A stretch of 38,706 nt of DNA from Niabella sp. (GTDB lineage: Bacteria; Bacteroidota; Bacteroidia; Chitinophagales; Chitinophagaceae), in assembly GCA_017744795.1 (NCBI GenBank), contig JAGIAQ010000020.1, forward strand, positions 5,036 to 43,741, read 5' to 3'. The notes beneath the pieces were generated by a model that did no database searches, was not told the DNA's origin, and saw nothing but the letters and a program-made list of their open reading frames with translations. This document shows, piece by piece, positions 1-6,815 of this stretch (position 1 is the first letter of the stretch; each line of letters starts with the position of its first letter). The position numbers and the translations under genes are program-made.

Positions 1-205
1 GCACTACGCCGTTCACCGGGATGTATTCTTTAAACGGGGCTTTTTTCACCTCGCTGATGGTGATGCGTTCCGTATCCACGTTCAGCTTGCTTTTCCCCCC
101 GGCCAATACAATACTGGAAACAATTAATAACACCAATGCAGTAATGCCTGCAATAGTCCAGATCCTTTTTTTATTCCAAAACTTCTTTTCAATTGCTCTG
201 TCCAC
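1..205 (-). CDS. Efflux periplasmic adaptor (HlyD/MacA-like), 5' fragment
   Basis: Only the first 68 codons are visible; the gene leaves the window on the left. The fragment has a basic N-terminus (DRAIEKKFWNKKR), one membrane segment (IAGITALVLLIVSSIV, about residues 18-35) and a stretch ending KEYIPVNGVV, which resembles the entry into the barrel-sandwich domain of membrane-fusion proteins joining an ABC or RND pump to a TolC-like channel. The start is GTG at 203-205: an in-frame TAA lies just two codons upstream and no ATG follows. It begins 10 bases after the stop of the lipoprotein gene, so cotranscription is likely. Adaptor/permease operons beside a sigma-54 activator and kinase are common in Bacteroidetes. 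The family call rests on the N-terminus and context only. Confidence 0.65.
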   Translation of the reverse strand, partial: MDRAIEKKFWNKKRIWTIAGITALVLLIVSSIVLAGGKSKLNVDTERITISEVKKAPFKEYIPVNGVV

Positions 206-215
206 GTTTTACTTT

Positions 216-590
216 TTATTTTGTCCGATATTTAATATCAAAATTTCCTGAGGCATTTCGACCAGTAAAGGTTACACGATAATCCCGGTTGGAGGCAAGC
301 CATAGCGTATCGTCAACTAAATGCTCTATTTGTTGCTCAGCTACAATCCGGTTACCTGACCGTACAGATACTTTAAGCGTTCCATTGCTGCACATAATTT
401 TACGGGCCATATATGCCTTATTGCCTCTTTGTAGCTTGAGATTAAAACTTTGTTTTCCATTCAGCGCTTCGAAACGAGCGTAAAGATGCCCCGGATTATC
501 TGAGCTCACCCAATTTTTTGTAGAACCGCGGGGAACCCCAAACCGGCACCCCGTTAATAATATAAGAAAAACTACAGTCACTGACTTCAT
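216..590 (-). CDS. Small lipoprotein of unknown function
   Basis: A 124-residue protein starting MKSVTVVFLILLTGC: a short hydrophobic signal sequence ending in a lipobox (LLTGC), so Cys15 should be lipidated and the protein anchored in the envelope. The remainder (about 110 residues) is polar and beta-rich in appearance, with no family I recognise. It lies directly upstream of the efflux adaptor gene on the same strand, so it may belong to the same transport operon, but nothing in the sequence shows a direct role in transport. A gap of more than 600 bases separates it from the divergent sigma-54 activator gene. Confidence 0.7.
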   Translation of the reverse strand: MKSVTVVFLILLTGCRFGVPRGSTKNWVSSDNPGHLYARFEALNGKQSFNLKLQRGNKAYMARKIMCSNGTLKVSVRSGNRIVAEQQIEHLVDDTLWLASNRDYRVTFTGRNASGNFDIKYRTK

Positions 591-642
591 AGATATTTTA
601 TTATTAAAGTAGTTGTTTAGACTTTCAGAGTCTTTTGCATTT

Positions 643-735
643 CCCGTAGATAACGCCGATTTTTTTGCGCAGATTTTCGCAGAAAATCAATCTGCGGATA
701 TCAGCGGTGTATTAGATCTGCTTAAAATCAGCGGG
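643..735. repeat. Dispersed CGCAGATT-type inverted-repeat element, copy 1
   Basis: A 93-base element with CCCGTAGA at one end and TCAGCGGG at the other. Inside are perfect arms CGCAGATT (668-675) and AATCTGCG (689-696). A related element with the same wording (CGCAGA, AATCAGCG, ATCTGCGGG) lies at 34561-34651. Such elements are scattered in intergenic DNA of Bacteroidetes; their function is unknown. Confidence 0.6.
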
Positions 736-790
736 AGAGCCGATGCATCATTGTATCTATAAAAAGTTTAAACAACACCAAACAATACTA

Positions 791-811
791 AGCAACAACA
801 TGCCAATCTTA
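791..811 (-). promoter_or_regulatory. Weak sigma-54-like promoter for the lipoprotein/adaptor operon
   Basis: Read on the minus strand the site is ATTGGCATGTTGTTGCT, close to the sigma-54 consensus TTGGCACG-N4-TTGC. GG and GC are 9 bases apart instead of the strict 10, so activity is doubtful. It was considered because a sigma-54-type activator is encoded next door and repeated sites occur 50-110 bases upstream. Confidence 0.2.
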
Positions 812-859
812 TAAACAAATACAAATCAACGCATTACGATTAAAATTTACTAATTTCCC

Positions 860-897
860 GTCCGCTATCGCACAAAAACCGTCCGCTTTTGATACAG
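860..897. promoter_or_regulatory. Putative activator-binding sites (tandem GTCCGCT)
   Basis: GTCCGCTTTTGATACAG at 881-897 is preceded 21 bases earlier (two helical turns) by a degenerate GTCCGCTATCGCACA (860-874). The better copy is framed by ACCGT (878-882) and ACGGT (899-903). A second good copy, 15 of 17 identical, is at 1142-1158. Placement upstream of the leftward operon suits enhancer sites for the neighbouring regulator; this is inference. Confidence 0.35.
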
Positions 898-1141
898 TAC
901 GGTCACCGGTTTCCGGATTCCGGATCGATCGAACACCGGCTGGTCTGTATCAGGGATCAGGCATCAAAAAAGGGAGCGAATAAGAATACCCACTCCGTTA
1001 TTGTGATATTATACATGAGACATTTTAACGCAACGTATGCTGCGGGTTAGCTAAAAACCTGTGCCAAAAAAGTAAATTATTCGGCGCCAATGGGTTAGTT
1101 TTTCATAGCACCGCTGATTGCGTGAAAAACGAACACTACCT

Positions 1142-1158
1142 GTCTGCTTTTGATACAC
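1142..1158. promoter_or_regulatory. Second copy of the GTCYGCTTTTGATACA site
   Basis: GTCTGCTTTTGATACAC matches the copy at 881-897 in 15 of 17 positions. It lies 64-80 bases upstream of the ATG of the response regulator gene, so it could serve autoregulation or the divergent operon. Confidence 0.35.
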
Positions 1159-1221
1159 TTTCAAAAAAAAGAACCGGATAATTTGCTATCCAATATTCTC
1201 TGCGCATTTTTGCTATCAGAT

Positions 1222-2574
1222 ATGCTTTTAAAAGATGCCACTATATTAATTGTTGACGATGACACGGATGTATTAACGGCCGCACGGCTGCTGTTAAAGT
1301 CCCAGGCCAAAGAAGTGACCACCGAGAAAAACCCGGAAAACCTCAGAAGCCTTTTTTCAAAAAAAGATTTCGACCTGGTGTTGATGGACATGAATTTCAA
1401 CAGTACCATCAACACGGGTAATGAGGGACTGTACTGGCTGCGAAAAATAAGGGAGCTGGGATCCAAAGCAGCCATCATCATGATCACCGCCTATGGCGAT
1501 ATCGACCTTGCCGTACGTTCCCTAAAAGAAGGCGCATCTGATTTTATGCTAAAACCCTGGCAGAACGATCAGCTGATCCAGAATATAAAAGAACTGCTGA
1601 AAAAACGGACCAACAAATCCGCTGCGCAAAATTCCGGCAGTAATAGTATCGGATTATTGGGACAATCCGATGCCATGCTGGACGTCCTGAAAAAGATTGA
1701 GAAAATAGCCCCTACCGATGCGAATATTTTAATACTGGGCGAAAACGGAACAGGGAAAGACCTTGTGGCGCATGCCATCTACCAGCAATCGTTAAGAGCC
1801 GCCGGCCCCTTTATAAAAACCGATGTAGGTGCCCTGACAGAAAGTCTTTTTGAAAGTGAATTGTTCGGGCATACCAAAGGGGCTTTCACCGATGCCCGGG
1901 AAGAACGCATCGGCCGTTTTGAAGCAGCTCATGGCGGCACACTTTTCCTGGATGAGATCGGCAATATTGCGCTGCACCAGCAGGCGCGCTTGCTCACCGT
2001 GCTGCAAAACCGGCAGGTTACCAAGCTGGGTTCGCATCAACCCCTGTCCGTTGACATTCGACTGATCTGCGCCACCAACCTGCCTTTGGAGGAACTGGCT
2101 AATGAAAAACGCTTTAGAAAAGACCTGATCTACCGGATCAATACCGTAGAGATCATATTACCGCCCCTGCGGAGAAGAGCCGGAGACGTTGAACTGCTGG
2201 CGCGGCATTTTGTAAAACAATATGGCGATAAATATTTTAAACCAGGACTGGAACTGGTTAAAAAATCGATCGACAAACTGAACCAGTATCATTTCCCCGG
2301 CAATGTGCGGGAACTGCAATATGCCATTGAACGCGCCGTAATCATGAGCGATGGTGAAAGTATACAACCGGTAGATATCGTTTTTTCTCCTATTGAAAGC
2401 AGAGAGGCCGACCCTTCCAAAAGCCCGGAATCCATCAATTTAAATGTACTGGAGAAAAACGCGATATTAATTGCCATTGAAAAAAATAATGGTAATATTA
2501 CAAAAGCAGCAAAAGAACTGGGTCTTACACGAACCGCCCTGTATCGCCGACTGAACAAATATGATATTGAGTAA
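1222..2574 (+). CDS. Sigma-54-type response regulator (NtrC family)
   Basis: A 450-residue regulator with three domains. Receiver, about 6-125: acidic pocket DDD12-14, phospho-acceptor Asp56 in LVLMD, Lys111 in MLKPW. AAA+ domain, about 145-385: Walker A GENGTGKD (173-180), Walker B GGTLFLDE (238-245), arginine-rich PPLRRR. C-terminal Fis-type helix-turn-helix ending RTALYRRLNKYDIE. The sigma-54-contacting loop reads GAFTDA (220-225), not GAFTGA. I chose ATG 1222 because the receiver fold starts right after it and the open frame upstream has only a TTG. It overlaps the kinase gene by 14 bases, so they form a two-component pair. Targets are probably the efflux genes to the left. Confidence 0.93.
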   Translation: MLLKDATILIVDDDTDVLTAARLLLKSQAKEVTTEKNPENLRSLFSKKDFDLVLMDMNFNSTINTGNEGLYWLRKIRELGSKAAIIMITAYGDIDLAVRSLKEGASDFMLKPWQNDQLIQNIKELLKKRTNKSAAQNSGSNSIGLLGQSDAMLDVLKKIEKIAPTDANILILGENGTGKDLVAHAIYQQSLRAAGPFIKTDVGALTESLFESELFGHTKGAFTDAREERIGRFEAAHGGTLFLDEIGNIALHQQARLLTVLQNRQVTKLGSHQPLSVDIRLICATNLPLEELANEKRFRKDLIYRINTVEIILPPLRRRAGDVELLARHFVKQYGDKYFKPGLELVKKSIDKLNQYHFPGNVRELQYAIERAVIMSDGESIQPVDIVFSPIESREADPSKSPESINLNVLEKNAILIAIEKNNGNITKAAKELGLTRTALYRRLNKYDIE

Positions 2575-3898
2575 AAAACGAATCGGGATCATTGCCGAAA
2601 TTTTATTCCTGCTCCTGGTATCTGTGCTAACAGCTGTCGGCTTTATACAAGGGCACTGGTGGTGGGGCATTGCGGGTATTCCCTTTTGGATTTATGCAAT
2701 TGCCCGTATCATCAACAGCACCGAAAAAACCGATAAGATCGTTCTTGAATTTGTAGAAGCTATAAAATATAACGATTACAGTAAAAATTACAATACAGCC
2801 CAGGCCACCGGAGACATCAAAAAATTACTGATAGGACTAAACTCAATTACCGACCGTTTTAAAGCCATTAATAAAGAGCGAAAAGCGGAAAGTATTTACC
2901 TGCAGACCATTTTGGAAACCGTTGGGATCGGCATCATCTCTTTTAACGACAATACGGGCACCATCGATTGGATGAACGAGTCATTTAAAAAGATTACGGA
3001 CATCCCCTATTTCAGGAATATCAGGGCGTTGGAAAAAAGAAACCCCTCGTTCCTGAAACTGCTGCTGGATCTTGAACCCGGGCAATCGCAGGTGTTCCAT
3101 TTCAAAAAAGGGCTGCTGGATGAAAAGCTGCTGGTTACCGCTACCCTTTTTTTGACCAATGGCAAAACAGATAAATTAGTATCGCTGCAAAATGTAGAAG
3201 AGGCGCTGGACGAAACCGAATCGATCGCCTGGCAAAAACTGCTGAACGTAATGACGCATGAGATCATGAATTCCGTGGCGCCTATTTCTTCTTTAGCCGA
3301 TACCTTAAAAAAACAACTGGAGCCCGCTGAAAAGGGTGGCAGCCCGCATGTTGACCCGGATGACCTGCGATTGGGATTGGAAACAATCAAAAAAAGAAGT
3401 GAAGGGCTGCAGCGCTTTGCCATTACCTACCGCAACCTGAATAAGATCACCAAGCCGGTATTGAGAAAGGTACTGATCAGCGAAATTTTTGATAACCTGC
3501 AGAACCTGATGCAGCCCACATTAGATCAAAAACATATTGAGCTTGATGTGATCCTGAAAGATCCTTTTATTAGCATCCAGGCCGATGTAAGCCTCGTGGA
3601 ACAGGTGCTCATCAATTTAATGACCAATGCTATCGAAGCAGTAAAAAGCATTTCCCACCCCCGTATCATCCTATCTGCATTGATCGATGGAGAAAAAGCC
3701 TGTATTAAAGTAGCAGACAACGGCATGGGCATTCCGGCTGCCATTGCCGAGCAAATATTCATCCCGTTTTTCAGCACCCGGAAAAATGGCAACGGTATCG
3801 GCCTCAGTCTTTGCAAACAGATCATGTTACTGCATAAAGGAAATATTCAAATGAAAAGCAAAGAAGGAGAAGGCACCGTGTTTTTGCTACATTTTTGA
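2561..3898 (+). CDS. Sensor histidine kinase, NtrB/NtrY-like
   Basis: A 445-residue membrane kinase: two membrane segments in the first 55 residues (IIAEILFLLLVSVLTAVGF and WWWGIAGIPFWIYAIARI), a PAS-like middle (about 110-220, with ILETVGIGIISFND), then the transmitter. The phospho-acceptor is His233 in MTHEIMNS, followed by N-box NLMTNAIEAV, G1 box DNGMGIP, F-box FIPFFSTRKNG and G2 GIGLSLCKQIM. The very short periplasmic loop suggests it senses something in or near the membrane. Its ATG lies inside the end of the response regulator gene (14-base overlap), which points to translational coupling and a cognate pair. Confidence 0.92.
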   Translation: MILSKKRIGIIAEILFLLLVSVLTAVGFIQGHWWWGIAGIPFWIYAIARIINSTEKTDKIVLEFVEAIKYNDYSKNYNTAQATGDIKKLLIGLNSITDRFKAINKERKAESIYLQTILETVGIGIISFNDNTGTIDWMNESFKKITDIPYFRNIRALEKRNPSFLKLLLDLEPGQSQVFHFKKGLLDEKLLVTATLFLTNGKTDKLVSLQNVEEALDETESIAWQKLLNVMTHEIMNSVAPISSLADTLKKQLEPAEKGGSPHVDPDDLRLGLETIKKRSEGLQRFAITYRNLNKITKPVLRKVLISEIFDNLQNLMQPTLDQKHIELDVILKDPFISIQADVSLVEQVLINLMTNAIEAVKSISHPRIILSALIDGEKACIKVADNGMGIPAAIAEQIFIPFFSTRKNGNGIGLSLCKQIMLLHKGNIQMKSKEGEGTVFLLHF

Positions 3899-3978
3899 CA
3901 AGAGGTGGCCTCGGTTTAACGGGCGAAAAAGCCACTGAAACACAGAATCACTAACGGGGCGCAGGCCACATAGATGGG

Positions 3979-4085
3979 GCAATAAAAACAAGGCTGAAGT
4001 ACCCGAAGGGTGCAATGTGCATAGCCCCCAGCTGACGCTGGGGGAGAAAGCGAGTAGCAGGTGCGGCCCCGGCAGGGGTCGAATG
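3979..4085. repeat. REP-like three-hairpin module, left of RAYT
   Basis: Three short hairpins in series: ACCC-GAA-GGGT (4001-4011), CCCCCAGC-TGAC-GCTGGGGG (4025-4044) and CCCC-GGCA-GGGG (4067-4078). Read in reverse complement, the module aligns along its whole length with 4630-4733 on the other side of the transposase gene, sharing the order of hairpins and linker words such as GGGGCCGC, GGGGCTAT and TTATTT. Confidence 0.8.
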
Positions 4086-4169
4086 TGATGAACGCTAGTT
4101 GAATTTTCGAAAATTAGATGTAAATTACGATTAATAGAACGCTATTTTATAACCTATGAAATAAATATC

Positions 4170-4613
4170 ATGAGCTATCGTCAGATTTTCTACCAGGTTG
4201 TTTTTGCTACTAAAAATCGCTGTAAAGCTATTACAGAAGCGCATTGTGAAGAACTTTACAAATACATATGGGGTATCGTAAAGAATAAAAAATGTAATCT
4301 CTATCGCATCAACGGCAGAGAAGACCACATACATATTTTTTCAGATCTTCATCCTTCAACATCCCTCGCGGATTATATCAGGGATATAAAATCATCCAGC
4401 AGTATATGGATGAAAAACAGCAGCCTGTTTCCTGAATTTCGTGGATGGCAGGAAAGTTACGGCGCCTTCACCTATTCAATAAAAGAAAGAGATGTGATTG
4501 TCAATTATATCAAGAATCAAAAAGAGCATCATAAAAATGAATCATTTTACGATGAATATAAGCGATTGCTAATTGAGAATGGTGTTGAATTTGACGAAAA
4601 ATATTTATTGTGA
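4170..4613 (+). CDS. REP-associated tyrosine transposase (RAYT, IS200-like)
   Basis: A 147-residue Y1 (HUH) transposase. The metal-binding HUH pair is His53 and His55 in EDHIHIF, and the expected catalytic tyrosine is Tyr113 in IVNYIKNQ. The length is normal for this group and the frame is intact. These enzymes cut single-stranded DNA at hairpins. No TnpB-type partner is present. Instead the gene is bracketed by two inverted copies of the same three-hairpin module (3979-4085, 4630-4733), the layout of a RAYT with its REP sequences, not the asymmetric ends of a classical IS200/IS605 element. A true insertion sequence remains possible. Confidence 0.88.
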   Translation: MSYRQIFYQVVFATKNRCKAITEAHCEELYKYIWGIVKNKKCNLYRINGREDHIHIFSDLHPSTSLADYIRDIKSSSSIWMKNSSLFPEFRGWQESYGAFTYSIKERDVIVNYIKNQKEHHKNESFYDEYKRLLIENGVEFDEKYLL

Positions 4614-4629
4614 AACCCGAAACATTAAA

Positions 4630-4733
4630 CGTACGACCCCGTTGGGGCCGCGTCGGCTACACATCTGTTACCCCTGGCTGCGCCAGGGGCTATTCACCTT
4701 ACGCCCTCCGGGCGACGCCTGCTTTATTTCAAT
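4630..4733. repeat. REP-like three-hairpin module, right of RAYT (inverted copy)
   Basis: The inverted partner of 3979-4085: hairpins CCCC-GTT-GGGG (4637-4647), CCCCTGGC-TGC-GCCAGGGG (4671-4689) and GCCC-TCC-GGGC (4703-4713), in mirror order. Stem bases differ between copies while pairing is kept, as expected for sequences under structural selection. Begins 16 bases after the transposase stop codon. Confidence 0.8.
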
Positions 4734-4921
4734 AAGTATTCTCTGTTAAGTTGTGGCACATCCGGTTATGATGAAGTACCCCAGCCATTTAATCAACTTC
4801 AGGAAACGTGTCCACACAATAGGACAGCCATCGGGGCTCAAATTTTCAAATTCACCTACCTGACTCCCCGCTCCGGAAACGGCCAAAACCAGTAACCAGC
4901 AACTTGCAACCAGTAACCGTT
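4734..4921. other. Intergenic tail with 11-bp direct repeat
   Basis: No gene seen. AACCAGTAACC occurs twice (4887-4897 and 4908-4918), with the similar word CCAGCAACTTGCAACC between, just past the stop of the leftward DUF4421 gene. This is one of several degenerate micro-repeat patches in this window. Confidence 0.4.
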
Positions 4922-5899
4922 TTACAATATCCCCAATATTTTCTTAGGCAGCGAATGAAATCGGTAGCCAAACGTAACACTCACTCCGTCTCCGTACGCG
5001 TTGAGTTTTTTTATGATCAGGTTGGTTTGCCCGTATTGAACATGGGCATTAACATAACCGTACCAGTTCCGGCCGCTATACCCGGCATTAACCCATCCCT
5101 GCAAATTAAAAACCGCTTTAATGGGGTTGTGATTATTCACTTCCTTCAACCCTCCTGCCGATATTGTTGCCGCCGGAGATACAATCCACTTCCCTTTGTC
5201 GATTGAGAAATTATAGTTATACCCCGCACCCGCGATCAGGCTCACCCATTGCGGATCAGAGGACAATAAGGTATAGGTAAGCGAGTCTTTGATCAGCGAT
5301 CGGTTGGGTGTTACCCAGTTAATTCTTTGCCATTGCGGTGTTGCCGTAACAATAATCCCTCCTGCTGAGCGCACCTGCTGTTCTCCAAAGGTGGATCCGG
5401 CCTGGTAAGAGAATTTATTGGCATGGGTGTAATACATCAGTTTGGCTCCCGTGGTATAATAACGCATATCCCGGAAGGCATCAAAGTTCTTGGACCGCCT
5501 TTTTTTTTGCAGCAGCAGGCCGTTATAGAAATCGTAAAACGGCTCGATGCTGAGTTTCGGACGCCTGTAAGTAAAGGCAAATGAGGTATGTTTTAATTTG
5601 ATCTTACGATCGAGCTCCGTTCCCGGAATCCCCCAGTTATATTCCAGCGCCAGCCATTTATAATTTAAAAAGAAACCTGTGTACCAGTTAGAATTAGCCG
5701 CCAGGATAAAGTTAGAAGGGTGCTTGCCAAAACCCTGGAAATTAAATGTAGACGAATAATCACCTGTATTCCATTCGATCACATTGCCCTTTTCATATTT
5801 CCGAACAAAAGAAGAATCCCGCGTATCCTGAGCTGCGGAGCTCAAAACGCCAGTTATCAAACTGCACACCAGTAATATTTTCAACCTAAAACGAACCAC
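4922..5899 (-). CDS. DUF4421-type outer-membrane beta-barrel protein
   Basis: A 325-residue secreted protein with a signal peptide (LKILLVCSLITGVLSSAAQ) followed by alternating aromatic/polar strands typical of a barrel and the segment KFSYQAGSTFGEQQVRSAG, which resembles the conserved core of DUF4421. It ends in a strand-like GVSVTFGYRFHSLPKKILGIL. I chose the GTG at 5897-5899: it starts 4 bases after the stop of the AcvB/VirJ-like gene and puts the signal peptide at the N-terminus; a longer frame to 5980 would overlap that gene and add non-signal residues. It is the last gene of the mprF-acvB series. The role is unknown; outer-membrane location is inferred. Confidence 0.65.
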   Translation of the reverse strand: MVRFRLKILLVCSLITGVLSSAAQDTRDSSFVRKYEKGNVIEWNTGDYSSTFNFQGFGKHPSNFILAANSNWYTGFFLNYKWLALEYNWGIPGTELDRKIKLKHTSFAFTYRRPKLSIEPFYDFYNGLLLQKKRRSKNFDAFRDMRYYTTGAKLMYYTHANKFSYQAGSTFGEQQVRSAGGIIVTATPQWQRINWVTPNRSLIKDSLTYTLLSSDPQWVSLIAGAGYNYNFSIDKGKWIVSPAATISAGGLKEVNNHNPIKAVFNLQGWVNAGYSGRNWYGYVNAHVQYGQTNLIIKKLNAYGDGVSVTFGYRFHSLPKKILGIL

Positions 5900-5903
5900 G
5901 GGT

Positions 5904-6563
5904 TTACATATATTTCCGAATGGTTGCGGCCAGTCCGTCCGTATCTCCGGCAAAATGATGCCCGCCGGGCAACCGCTCACTTCTGAAATTCTTTATCGAT
6001 ATAGATTGTAACGGGAAATCTTTTCCGTCCTCGCCCAGGATGATCGCCGTTTTATGATTCCCCATTTTGTTGATCTCCGCTATAACATCCATACTTCTTT
6101 TTTTAGGCTTCCCCCACATATCCGACACATGGATCTCAAAGTCGGTTGAGGTGGAGGGATCCATTAACACAATACCAGTCAGGTGTTTCTTTGCTGATGC
6201 CGACAGCCGGTTAATAATAAACGGGCTTACATCAGCCCCAAAAGAATACCCGATGAGGACCAGCTCCTGGCCGGCACGGCCTTTGAACGCGGCATCAATA
6301 TAGGCAGAAATAGTCCCTGCCGCCTGTTCCGGCGACAGCTTCGACCAAAAATAGGAACGGGAATTCAGCGCCGTTACGCCATACCCCGTTTTGTTAAGGG
6401 ATGTACAAAGGCCATTGGTAAAGGTGTTCAGCCCTCCATCCCCGCTAATGTACAGCACCAGCGGGCTTTTATCATTGCCCTTCCAGGTTTTTACCGGCAG
6501 TTCCTGCGCTTTGGAAAACAAACTGGTTACGAAAAGCACCCCTGTCAAAAAAAACTTTATCAT
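5904..6563 (-). CDS. AcvB/VirJ-domain alpha/beta hydrolase, exported
   Basis: A 219-residue protein with signal peptide (FFLTGVLFVTSLFSKAQ) and an alpha/beta hydrolase fold of the VirJ/AcvB type: the N-terminal strand LVLYISGDGG, the nucleophile elbow GYSFGAD (Ser in GYSFG), NRLSASAKKHL, the acidic LMDPSTSTDFEIHV and a C-terminal His in LPGGHHFAGD. In Agrobacterium AcvB is a lysyl-phosphatidylglycerol hydrolase working against the MprF-type synthase LpiA. Here the gene lies 252 bases downstream of an mprF homologue on the same strand, so a role in turning over aminoacylated lipid is a reasonable inference. It is followed after 4 bases by the DUF4421 gene. Confidence 0.8.
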   Translation of the reverse strand: MIKFFLTGVLFVTSLFSKAQELPVKTWKGNDKSPLVLYISGDGGLNTFTNGLCTSLNKTGYGVTALNSRSYFWSKLSPEQAAGTISAYIDAAFKGRAGQELVLIGYSFGADVSPFIINRLSASAKKHLTGIVLMDPSTSTDFEIHVSDMWGKPKKRSMDVIAEINKMGNHKTAIILGEDGKDFPLQSISIKNFRSERLPGGHHFAGDTDGLAATIRKYM

Positions 6564-6628
6564 TTTACTTATTTAAACTTGAAAATGTTGAAACTAATTC
6601 TAAACAACATAGATACAATAGAAATCAT

Positions 6629-6667
6629 AGCCTTTAAGGCTGCATAGATTCCCCGCCGGGGCGGGGA
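6629..6667. repeat. Solitary REP-like double hairpin
   Basis: Two hairpins: the palindrome AGCCTTTAAGGCT (6629-6641) and TCCCCGC-CGGG-GCGGGGA (6650-6667), joined by GCATAG. The order small hairpin, GCATAG, G/C-rich hairpin, AG copies the layout of the module left of the RAYT (3979-4085). It lies between mprF and the acvB-like gene. Confidence 0.5.
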
Positions 6668-6815
6668 GCATAGCTGATGTGTTTTTATGTTTCCTTTTTC
6701 TGCACTCCTAATTCTATGTGCCTATGTAGTTAAATTTAAAAAACCAAAACAAGTTCCTTATTAAAAAAACGCCGTTTTACATTTTACATTTCTTATTCCT
6801 TATTTTACATTCCCG

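Larger units (their letters stand above)
591..1221. other. Long divergent intergenic region
   Basis: No gene is supported in this 631-base stretch between the lipoprotein gene and the sigma-54 activator gene. It holds a dispersed inverted-repeat element (643-735), a weak sigma-54-like promoter pointing left (791-811) and repeated GTCYGCTTTTGATACA sites (881-897, 1142-1158, degenerate at 860-874) listed separately. The length and these sites suit a region where a distant activator works. Confidence 0.6.

Noticed and set aside
1046-1063. Minus-strand TTGGCAC as a sigma-54 -24 element (reverse of GTGCCAA at 1051-1057)
   Set aside because: The -24 part is perfect but no GC lies at the required distance; the next GC is 12 bases after GG instead of 10.
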